Below are positions 12,701-24,700 of a stretch of 64,000 nt of DNA, one piece after another. The position numbers were made by a program, and so were the translations under genes. The notes under the pieces are model-generated. The model saw only the letters and a list, made by a program, of their open reading frames with translations, was not told the DNA's origin and ran no database searches. Source of the DNA: Monarcha castaneiventris obscurior (taxonomy: Eukaryota; Chordata; Aves; Passeriformes; Monarchidae); the NCBI GenBank assembly GCA_026261815.1, contig JAMPIT010000884.1:16142210-16206209 (forward strand). The letters are read 5' to 3'. The first letter of the stretch is position 1. Each line of letters starts with the position of its first letter.

Positions 12701-15700
12701 CCTTGCTTCTACCCTCTGTAGACTTCCTTTTCCTGTTTGAGTTTGTCCAGGAGCCCCTTGTTCATCCCCACACACCTCCCAGCATTTTTGCCTGACTTCC
12801 TGTTTGTTGGGATGCATTGCTTCTGAGGTTGGAGGGGGCAGTCCTTGAATATTAACCAGCTCTCCTGGGCCCCTCCTCTCTCCAGGGCTTTATCCCATGG
12901 CACTCTACTAAGCAGATCCATGAAGAAGCCAAAATCTGCTCTCCTGAAGTCCAGGGTAGGGAGCTTGCTGTGCACCCTCCTTACTGGCCTAAGGATCTAG
13001 TATCAGGATTTAGTTTAATTGCACATATTTTTATGTGGAAAATACATGGTGAAAGCAAAGTTTCAAAGCTAGTTGTTTTTCAGCTATTTGATTCAATTTT
13101 AGAATGGCACTATTAATGCAAAAACAAGGGAATAATTTAAGGAACTGTTTGATCAGAGTAATGAAGAACCCTACTTTAATTCCTGTGAGCCTCTAAGCTC
13201 TGCTGGACAAAATTGGCAAGGTTTGGAGGAATAAGTAGAGATTTTATTGACCCCACAGAGCACTGAGGCTCTTCTGGTACCCCAAAATGAAAACTGTGTT
13301 CCCACTGTTCTTTCCTGGTGGTGCCTGGTACACGTTAAAAAAGCTCAAGAAGAAGAGAACATCTGGGAGGGCAGTGGCACAGGCACAGGCCTCAAACCTG
13401 CTGTCCCACGTGCACAGATCAGTCTCAGATGCCAAGGTGATCCTTGGCTGAGATGGCAAAGGTGTGGAAGTACTGTAGGTTGAAGTGTCATATGAAATGC
13501 TTTCTAAGTATATGCAGTAGAATGAACTAGAATAGCTAATGAATTTAAGGCTGGTGGAAGAAATTGATGAAATAAATAGGAATTTTCTGTATTTACTTAT
13601 CTCTCTTTTAATCTCTTTCCCTAGTTGGTCTAGATCTCATCTGAGAGGAAGATTATTTTGTTTTTATTTTATTCCCTTTTTTCTCTCCCCCTTCCATTCC
13701 CCCTTGCATGCCCTCAAGGCGTTTCATGAGAAATTCTGCATTTTCCAAGAGATGCAGAAGAATGAGGTACCTGGGGGCCAGCAGAGGACACACCCAATAC
13801 CTGGGGTTCAGATAAGAGTTACAGAGTTACTGCTCTGCCTTGGGAGCTCCTTCCAGAGGAGGCAAGGATGCAATAAGGTCCATCCTTGTTTGCAGGCTTT
13901 GGTCTGCCTTGATGGTAATTTTTTTTCGACGCTGAGCCACTTTGCTGAGCAAAATGGCTTTTGCACAATGAAGGATTGCATCTCTAAGGACTGGAGGGGA
14001 TGATAGGTGATGGTGGCAGATGCCTGGAATCTTCATACTGAAAATATCTCAGAAGCTCTGCCAAGGGTATGGTGGTAGTGTCTCATTTTCCCTCATTTGC
14101 TGTTGCTGAAGTTACATTAAGAATTTATTTACTCAGCATCTGCTGAGTTTTCTTAAGAATAGTTTTGAGAATGTACTTATTTAGAGGACATGGATGTGTA
14201 AACTCGACTTAGCTCGTTTTATTGCATCCTATCTAAGGATGTAGAATATACATGCAAACACTGGAATGCCTTGCTGTCAAAAGAAATGTAACCAAACTTT
14301 GAGTCTGACCAAGCTGGGTTTGTACTGATTTGGGGCAGGAGTTGTATTTTTTAAGTTACAAAATGGGCATAAAATTTTTATGGGTGAGAGCTGACTTACT
14401 GTGTGCTACTTAACTTTTATGTGAACCCCTTCTCCAAACTGAAATGCTGTTGGTGCTGCTTTTTTGGTAACATAGTGAGCTTGCTTCCCAGACAGCCTGC
14501 TCTGTTTAGCCTGTTCTTTGTGACCAGCAGTGAATTAATTCAGTGTTGTTTAGTGTGGTGTCTTTGAAGAGAAGCATCTTGTGGAGAATTCCTGCTGTAA
14601 ACGCCCCGTGGGTGTTGTGTTTGTAGGTGTGTGTCACTGTGTGTTTGTCATTGTTCCTGTGCCCCTGTGGTGCTGTGCTCAGGTCTATTTTACCACCACA
14701 GGTAGCTTGCTTTTTCCTGCAGCGTGCAAACGTGCTGGTGTTGTTCTCTGGCTTCTCATTTGTGACTGGTTTTACTTAATTGAATGTGAACGTGCAAAAT
14801 GCTGTCTGTTTGCCCAGAGTGGCACAATGCCTTCTGGACTTCATGGCATGAAGGGAAATTTACCTCTCTTATTAGCAAATAAAGCTAAGTGCTTTACTTG
14901 CCTTGTATTTGGGTACAGGGTAGCATAGAATGTCCTTGGCTACAGTAAGCAGTGATTTCCCTCTCCCTTTCCTGCTCCTTTTCCCCTCCAGTGTTAGCTC
15001 CTCCAGATCTTTGGAGGCTCTCCTTTTAGACAAGGAGATTCCATTATTGCAGGACACACAACCCACTCTGAGCCCATCTGGTGTTTCTTAGTTCATGAAG
15101 CAGTGAATAAGATTTGTGATGTTGGTTACATGTAAATTATAATTTCTGTGAAATAGAAATAATTTGAAACTATGGAATAAACACAACTCCTAGGAGAGAC
15201 TGTAAATCAGAATCTAAATGGAGAGTTGTGTGACAGAGTAATACATGGTTGGCCCCAGCCAGTTCAAACCAAATATGCTCCAGAAATAAGACATTATTCC
15301 AAATCTTAAGCTGGAATTTTGTATTCATAGAGGCAGAAAAAGGCCAAATAGTTCCTCTAGAAAAAGGTATTTCCAGGTTGACTGTATCTTCAGGGAGGCT
15401 GCCAAAACTAATGGCCTTCAGAAAAGTGCTAGAAACTTGATTTTTGTGGCCAGAAGTTCCATTGTGCTTCATCAGTCTGGGTCACGTTCAGCATTTGCAC
15501 AATTTCGTTTCATGTAAAAACCACTTTGTTTTATTACTGTGCATCTGTTTTCAATGTTGGACTGATTTTGCTTCATTTTGTACGTTTTTTTTTTTTATTT
15601 TCTTCCCTTTACCATTCCCCCTTTAAAGTCGATCTATGTACCACACGCCTTGGCATTCAAGAGATCATACTCGTCAAAGGTAGTGTCTCCATTCCCACTA

Positions 15701-18700
15701 GTTGGCCATTGTTGCATTGCATGTCCCCCTCTACATTAACCCATTGAATCCATAGCTCCCCACCACATGTGCACTAACATCAACACTGACTGTGCATGCC
15801 TGAGATGTTAGCAGACATGGGCAGCAAATTCTTTGTAGAGGATGTCTCCCAAAAATGCATTAAGCTCCGAAATGTCCGGTTGGAATGCATGCGTTTATCA
15901 GTGCACCACTGTACTGTCATGTGGATGATCTGTGAGCTTCAGAACAACCTGGTTTTCGATGTTTGCATATTCTTCTTTTTTGGTACTTAGAACGTGAGTT
16001 CAGAGGAATCATCACACTTTAATCAGCAGCTTTCAAAATTGCTGAGTTCCCTCAAATCTTAGCGAAATTCTGTATCAAGCTAAAATCAAGGCAGAAGTTG
16101 CTGCTTTCTGAAATTCTTATTGTCTTGTCTTTACAGTCACAACAGTGTTACAGGGGATAAAAAGGCCACGTGCTCTGTCACTTTACCTTCTGATTTGAGT
16201 ACCATTGTGGATCTTGTGTTTTAAAAAAAGAAAGAGTAAAGCGTGAGCTTCTTGAAGTTTTGACAATGGTGCTTGCCAATGACCTACCTGAGGCATTTTT
16301 AATTAAGCTGTGATCCTACCTTAAACTGTTCACAGAGAACCATCAACAGAGGTAGACTGACCAAGGTGGCACTACAATAACTAGATAAAGCACATTTCAG
16401 GGTGGTCTGACATTACATTCTGTTCTTGAAGTTGACCATGGAGGAGCTCTCTTTTCAGAAGTGGAAGACACGTGTTTACAGCAGTCCCTTAAAGCTTACA
16501 TACCTGTGCATGAGAAAAGAGGCTTTTTCTTCACTGTAGTTCACCTAGTGGAGTTGTGAAGTTTTTTTGACACTCTCAAAACTCTTTGAGAGAAAGTCTT
16601 TCTAGGCTACAATATACCCAACTAGTGTATCTGGTAAGATGCTAAACCAAATTTCAGTAATGTTAGAAAGACATATTCTTAAACTAGTTTCACTGACAGA
16701 AAAGAAGAGGAAATACCTTTCTGTTTTTATAAACATAGCTTTTCGCCTTTTGGATGGCTTCTGGTGGTGTAATATTCTACACTAGTCTATAATAATTTCT
16801 TAGCTTACACTGCTGTAACTGTTCATGTAGACAAGCCTTTATCCTCTTTTAAAATGAAATCAAGGGGACCCCTATCAAGATGAACCCTCTATACGATACT
16901 CATTGGTTTATCTAAATCCATTTGGCTAAATTTATTGAGAAATGAAAGTTACTGAGAATAAAAACTGATTTGATCTTTGGGAAGAGGTTTCATATAGCAG
17001 TGGAAGGCAGGGGTGGGATGTTATGTAAAGTCACAGCTTTGCAGCTGGCTTAAATGCTTCTTCACTCCTGATTTGATCCTGAAATTGTTGCTCACTGCAC
17101 TGTGAACACCTTTGCCTACAGAAGCTTGACTTTTGACACAGCCATGGCAAAGACAGAACACCTCCCTTCTGAGATTTTTGGAAGAGAAAATGGTCATCCC
17201 TGCCCCCGTATCTCTGGGCATGTAAATAAGATCTGCTGCTGTTTTTCCTCCCTTCAGAGGGCCTACACAGAAGAGGAGCTGAACGCCAAGCTGACGCGGC
17301 GAGTACAGAAAGCTGCCCGCAGACAAGCCAAGCAGGAGGAGCTGAAGAGGTTGCACAGAGCTCAGGTAGCGTCTCACAAGCCTCTTGTCATGGCACAGCT
17401 GCCTCTGTGTGAAAGCACCCTGACCCTGATATTCCTCTGAGTGTGTTGGAACAGAATCCTCTCTTTCTACATCAGTGTTCCTGCTCCCTCTTTCAAATTT
17501 CATGTCGTGCCACAGAGAAGTGAAGAATGGCTGAAACCTATCATGAGAGTTTTACAGGGAGAAAAATAATGCCCATAACACCTGTCTAGCTGGAGATGCA
17601 TAAACCATCATGCACTGAAAGGAACAGTGATACTCAGATAATGCCTGATGGAGCTGCGCCTATCATTGCTTTGCTAGTTTATGCTGGAGGGTGAAGTGTT
17701 ATCAAATGAACCTTTAATTGTCAGGGAATCTGCTGGAAAACTGTTACCATCTATAGATGATGGGATTTGTAAAAAACTCAAGGCAGGGGCTCAGCTGACT
17801 GAGTAGCATCACCTTTCAGTTCAGTGTTCAGGAAGGTGATAGGATTTGTAGCAAATCAGTGAATATCAAGGTGTTTGTAAATTTAGAAGTTAGGATATAA
17901 CAGGGTGAGGAGGATGTTGTCACCGGAATCTGTGATGCTTGCTGTTGAAGCAGGGTATCATTGGATACAAATATTTGTTTATGAAAAGTCAAATTTGACT
18001 GAAGTCTCTTAGTGCTGGATGTGTGCTGCAGACAGAACAAGAGAATTGCTTTGGTGAGGTTCTGCTCCATTCTTCTCTGAACAGATTATCCAGCGGCAGT
18101 TGGAACAAGTGGAAGAGAAGCAGAGGCAACTCGAGGAGAGGGGAGTTGCTGTGGAGAAGGCTCTTCGAGGAGAAGCAGGTATCCATCACAACTTGGTTTG
18201 GTTTTCCATGTTTTCTTATCAAGTGCTTGTGCAGTAATCCATAGCTGTTTGGATTTTAGAGGCCACTGGAGCATTATAGCCTAGAGACTGAGCCCAATGT
18301 GAATCCGTTCTCCCTTTTCTGCTATCTTTTTGAGGCCTTGTTTTCCCTATGTTTCTTCTAATTCTGCAGCTTCCCTATTGGCAGAGATTTAGTTCACTTA
18401 CCTTTACCTGAGGTGTAGGAGGTAATTCTCCAGCTACTAATAATGGCTGACTGTTTCTGCATATAACTGGATCCTACAGCTAGAAAATTGCAGGGGTTTC
18501 CTGGCCACCATTCACACAAAGTTGTCACAGTAAGACAACCCTGTTTGTGTGTTAAGGAAATAATTGTGAAACTGTGTGTGCTTTCTCTATTGTGTTGGAT
18601 TATCAAGGCAGTGTCCTTACAAGGGACCATCACAGAACATCTTCCTCACTGCACAGCCCAGCACACTGGCTACTTCTGACAAAGTTGTGCAGAGCAGAAA

Positions 18701-21700
18701 TGCACACGTGAACTGAAAGGTATCCATGTCGAGCTGCTAAAGAAATGTTGTGTGTACTTGGAATTAAATTAAATGAGTATCATCTGATCTGGCAAGCATA
18801 TGAGTGGAGGAGTACCTGGTTCAGGTAATGCTGATAGTAGTATAATGATTTGGAAAAAAAATCCTCAATTTGTAAGGAGTCAAATATCCAACAGGCAAAT
18901 GCAGTGTGTGTATACCTGACAAGGCCAGGATTCTGTACCTGATTACAAGGGGCAGAGCTCAGAAATGGCAAGAGTGGGACAGGTGTTTGGGAAATGTTTG
19001 CTTGTTGCTTGAAGAGCTGCATCTATGCCTCTGAAGATGGAGCTTGGTTAAGCAGTGAGGGTGTGCCAGACAAAAAGTCAATTGTGACTTCTTGCCAGTT
19101 ACTACTCAGCCAGAATTAGGTATGGTGCTCCATAAGGGTGTGCCAAAGAAGCAGGACTGAGTGCTCACCAAAGCAAATAGGTACTACAAGTGTGAAGAAC
19201 AATCTTGAGGACTTCAATATGTTTATGGTCAGGCTGTCTTTTTCATTAGTGGGATCAAAAAAATAGCCTTGTGCAAACCCATGTGTTTGCAGAGCTGCCT
19301 CCTTCCTTATGCTGTTCCTGTGTAGTCCCACTCTGTTCTCTGGCTGGCCAGTTACTGCACTTACTAAACCCACCTCCATTGTTTCTGATGGTTCTTTTCA
19401 GTTTTCTTCTTTTCATCTGGAAGTCCATCTTGATTACTGAGCTGCTGAATCACTTTCATGTAAGACATGCCAGCACAAGTGGGAAATCTTAGCAGCTGAG
19501 AGAATATTATTCATGATAGAGTTTTCTCACTGAAGAATCACAGAATGCCTAAAGTATGTTCAGAGAGGACAGAATATCACTAAGATTGTATAATGGGAGA
19601 CTGCAGAATTAAACCTTTGGAAAAATAGGTTCTCACTCCCAGCTCTCCCAAATGGAAGCAGTCTTAGATGAGCTTCTGTATTTGTGAATTTCCTAGCACA
19701 GCTGTGAATTTCCAAAAGGAATCTCTTTTCTTCAGGAAGTCTCTAGGGTGTGCCTTGCTCTTGAAAAATGCTTCTATCAACAGGTCATGCTTATCTTTGC
19801 AGAGGCTTAACTCTGACGTAAAGAATTCACCATCCTCAGTTCTTCCCCTTATTTCAGGAGATCAGCCAGAAACACATTCTGGTGGGGTGGAAAAAAAAAA
19901 AACATATTCTAATCTGTGTTGACTGAAACACAAGACTATAAATCAATTCCATGCTTCACCCCTTCAGGTACTCTTCCATGGCCATAGAATCATTTAGATT
20001 GGAAAAGAGCTTTTAGATCATGAGTCCAACCATTAACCCAACACTGCTAAGCCCACCACTAAACCACGTTCCTAAAATGCCACATCCACACCTCTTTTAA
20101 ATACATCCAGGGTGGGGACTCCACCCTTGCCCTGGGCAACCTGTTCCAGGGCTTGGCAAATTTCCATGAAGAAATGTTTCCTAATATCTAATCTAAACCT
20201 GCCCTGGCACAACCTGAGGCCATTTCCTCTTGTTGTGTTGCTTGTTACTTGGGAGAAGAGACCAACCCCCACCTGGGTACAACCTCCTTTCAGGAGTTGT
20301 AGAGGGCAATAAGGTTTCCCTTTAGCTTCCTCTTTTGCAGACATTTTACATATGTTTGCAATAAAGTAACTGAATCCCTTCCTTTTGAGATCTGTGGCAT
20401 CACATTCCATAAATACAGTTAATTTCTGCCTGCAATATTCGAGAGGGAAGTACAATTTTTCTGTCATCTGCATCGTGACCTAACAGTGACCACTACATTC
20501 AGCACAGGCTGCTGTGTAAAGGTGAGTCCTGCTCTTGTCTCTAATCAGTCTCTTCCCTAATGAAACCACGAAAACAAAAGTTCAGAAAGGGAAAGGCAGT
20601 GTGTAAAGTGGTATTGCCATCTAAAAAAAAGATCTCTTTATAAGGTTGTACAAGGAGAAAAAATGGGGGAGCTTGGGAGGTGTGTCTGCTGTGCACTTCT
20701 TGTCCATGTAAATAGAGAAGGATTGCAGTACAGCATCAAAATAATGGCTCTTCCATAGACAGCAGCCAGTGTTAACTGTTCTGGGACAATGTATTAGGCT
20801 CTGTAATGAGTGGGTTTTTCAGGTTCCCTCCCTGTAGGGAAAGAAAAAAATCACTTATTGATCAGCATTTAAATATGAAGTTTTGGGTAATGTTAATAGT
20901 AGTTTCTTACTACCTAGAAATCCAGACAGAAGAAACAGAATTCTGTAACTTGCAATTATTCTTTTCTTTTTCTGTTTTAGAAAAAGACAAGACCATCTGA
21001 ACTACTTCTTTATGTAGTTTATCATCTTCTAGCATATTGCTTCTTAGTCATCTTTCCTGTTTGTAAAGAATTGCAAATTTTTCTTTTGTAGAGGTCTTCC
21101 ACTAACTTTAATTCCTCAGATCTCTCACCTCTGGACCACTTTCCATTTTTAGAAAAAAGTGTTTTTCAGTTCGACTGGTAAGAACAAAACCAGTTCTATA
21201 GATAAAAATTTCTTTACTTACAATAATTTTGTTTCTACTTTCTATCAATTTTGGTTCATCCTTAATATGCTACTGGCAAGTAACTGATACTGAGAAGAAT
21301 GTCAATAAATTCTTCACAGTGATGCCCTGCTGGCTTCCTGAGAGGTTTAGATCCTAGCAATAGATAGAGGCAGCTCAATATTCTTTCCAGGAATTTCACA
21401 CATTATCTGCTGTTTGTCAAGTTGGAATATTTATAGGGTGATACCTGCTCTTCAACTAATCAAACTCAGAAACATTTTGGAGGTCACCATCAACTTTAAT
21501 GCTGACAAAAAAATTGTACCTTCTTGGCTACCTCCTTGTCTTTCCCTTTTTTAAATTAGCTCAGCCTCAGGCATGGTGCAGTTGATCTTTTATTCTTTCA
21601 AAAGCTGAATGCTCAGTCTAACATTCAATTTCTGATTCAGAAAATCTCACCACCTATGATTACTTAATTGCCTTAATATGTTCTCTGTGATTATCTTTGA

Positions 21701-24700
21701 AAATCTCAGCCTTTGATAGTTGCATTCATAGCAAGAATGAATGATTAGGAGGGTAAACTCTATTTCAAGAGGCAGTGTAAGCTCTGTTTCAGGGGCAAGT
21801 TTGTCATACACAGGGGGTCTAAGCTACTGTCATCCCTTGTTTGCCTTCTCTCCCTCCCCCCTTCCTATTGCACCATGGTATTTCACTACAGTGGTAAAGT
21901 AGGATCTCAGTGAAGAATTTTCTCAGTTTTCTGTGGTGTCCCAAGAGACACCTTGGATCAGTTAATTAATGTAAGATAATTTTACTAATGCAACAGTACT
22001 TTGTGTTATAGTGCATTCGCCTGTTTGGACATGCTAATGACTTTAATTTCCTCTGTGAATTTTTCTTTTTTTCAATTATTCACTTAAAGATATTTCAAAT
22101 CAGAAATTTCCAGAACTTTTCTTTTGTTCCCTTTAGCATAAACCTTGACAGTCATTTTTAAGAGCTTGGAAAACATCTACTGTCAGATCAATACTGAAAA
22201 GTTAAAGAGCCACCTCTTTACGTCAAATGAATCCTATGCAGTGAGAAATATTGCTCTCAGTACTTCCATCTGTCTCCTCCCAACAAAATGTTCCACAGTG
22301 CTAGACTCATGGTGCACTTGTCTCTAGCAGGTGTGGAAATGCACATCTCTGTCCTGAAAACTGCTGTGCAGTTCTTCCTGGCACAGAGACTGCATTAGCA
22401 GGAATCCCACACAATCCCATCTTGCTACGCCTGAGTGTTTGCCACTCGTGTCGGCACTCACTCAGTGCCTTCCACCTGTGTGCCATACACCATCCTCCAC
22501 TCACTCACTCACCTCCAAGAAATCAACCCTTACACCTTTCCTGCAGCTGTCCTAAGAAATTACACTGTTTCCTTCTGACATATTGCTCAGCTCCAAAGCA
22601 ACAGGATTAATTCTGCTTTTCTCAGCAAGAACAGGAGAGACATCAGTGACAGGTACTGCTGCAAACACAAATAGGTGAAGTGTCTCTGTGTAAACTTCTT
22701 GATTTTTCCCCTCGGGAGTCCTTGCCTGCCTGCTGGAAGTTTTCTCTTCATCCTCCCAATATATATGTTTGTGATATATTTGTGTGTGTGTACATATATG
22801 TATATATACAGAGAAAGACAGACATACAGTGTTTGTATATATATGTGTGTGTGCCCACGTGTAGCTGCCTGTCTCCTGTTTGCCCTTTTTGTGTTTCTGT
22901 GTCTTTCTCATATATTGCTTTGATTGTATGGGGCTAGGGTGGGTGTCTGACTCAATAACTCTGTCTTCACCAATTCCTTGTTGTAGACTATTGGGGAGAG
23001 TCTTATTACAGTGACCTCATCGACTTGCATCTGGGTGGTATGTATGGCTGAACCTCCTGCTGACACTAACCCTGCTGACACTCCTCCCCACCCCTCCCTT
23101 CACCTACTTCTCCCATCCTTGGCTCGCAAACAAGGAGAAACAGCCCTTGCACATGACTGATGATAGCAGAACCCCTTTTCCAGCTCAGGAAGAGGAGATC
23201 CTGGCATGCCCCACAGACCATGTGTAAGGCTCCCTCTTCTATTTTTACAGTGCTGATTTTTTTTCAAAATTTGCTTACTGTTTTCACTCCAGCCCCCTTC
23301 CCAGCTAGCAGTGGAAGGTCATTCTGGTTTTTTGCTTCTCCTTTGAAAAGTCCAACTCTATCATTGAAGTTTTCTTTAGGAAAGTATTTTAAGGGGGGCA
23401 GCAAGAGCAAACAGCACTGTCAAGGATTACTCATGCTATTGCTTCCGTCTTGCCCTTCTGAGGATCATTTTTTTTCCTTCCAAAAAAGCCAGAGTGTGTT
23501 GTTGATCTAACAAAATGAAAATGCTCCCTCAAGGGACTTTGAAAACACTTGCAGATGACAGATATCTTCTTTCTTGTTTTGTCTTACTGTAAGGTTAGAA
23601 AATAATCTGCTGTTAAGAATTCCAGTCATTTTTGCTGGAATCTGCTGTTAGTTTCCCATCAGTCCAGTTTGCATCATTACACACCTATTAAGCTTCTTGC
23701 TATGCTATTGCTTTAATACCCCATTTAGTGCTAAACACACATTACAGTGTTTAGTTCTCATTTTCACTTAAGAATCTGGTCATCACTCTATACCATGGTT
23801 CTGCCTTTGCTTTAATTAATGTTACTTCCTGAGTCCCTTAGTAGGTGAGTAACTTTTGGGTTGCAAATGACGTTTGTTTAGCATTTGCCTATCTTGAAAA
23901 TTAAAATTTCCTTTGCTAGTTTAACCACTCAGAAATCTATTCTTATGAAGTGAACACGTCTGTCTGTCAGCAGATCCAAGAGAAAACAAACTCTGCTCAG
24001 TTGCCTTGTTATCTGAGAGTCTCATTTAGTTTATCTTTCAGAGCAAAAGTTGCTTGTTCTAAGCTGTGTTTTTTTGAGGTACTGCACTGCAGACCAGCTC
24101 TGCAGAGGGAAAGATCCACACGCTCTAGGCCCGATCCAAGACGCATCACTGGAAGTCTTCCCTGATTTCATTGTGTTCTGCATTTGATCCTTCAAACATA
24201 ATCTTGCCCAGGTTTTTCACTGCCATTTTTCTCTCCTGCTGCGGGGAGGTTGTCCCACATAGTATCTACCTGTACCTATCTGTTGTGAATTACTCATGGC
24301 ACAATAGACTTTTATTGAAGAACATCCACCTGAGTTGAGAATATCCACCTAAGTGCAAGTTTCAGAATGGAAGACTTCCCTCCTTGGTCGATCTAATTTG
24401 TTGCCCAGTTCCCCTGTGCTAATTTTGATGTGATAGTCCTCTGCTAGCCCTGTGCTTCATTCACCATTCAGTCCCTCTGGCATTCTTTCCTGGGGTATCT
24501 CCTGCAGAGAGACTTTGAAACCCTCTTCATGGTTTTATCCACCAGGGCTGGCCCATACCCACATGTGCATAGAGTAGGAGCTGTAAAAGGGTTGATGCTG
24601 AATTACACTTAACAGACCCTTATCCCTATTTAATGCTATCTCCACTACACCTCTCCCTCCTCCTGCCTCTGCTCCTACTGCCTCTTTAGAGACAGCAATC

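Larger units (their letters stand above)
11906..17257 (+). other. MICAL3: MICAL3 intron (5.4 kb) with CR1 fragment and cassette exons
   Basis: This intron joins two phase-0 ends. It holds a reversed CR1 ORF2 fragment (about 12125-12990), a weak candidate exon at 13719-13766, a convincing cassette exon at 15629-15679, and TGCATG motifs downstream of the latter. The remainder is AT-rich sequence with no recognised feature. Confidence 0.8.

Noticed and set aside
13539..14003. 154-codon plus-strand frame
   Set aside because: No similarity, no compatible splicing as a whole. Only the 48-nt sub-segment has plausible exon features.
17021..17503. 160-codon minus-strand frame
   Set aside because: It is a shadow opposite the MICAL3 exon at 17258-17365; no known similarity.
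24040..24076. Possible exon between tttcag and gtactg
   Set aside because: Length 37 nt would shift the MICAL3 frame, and there is no other support.
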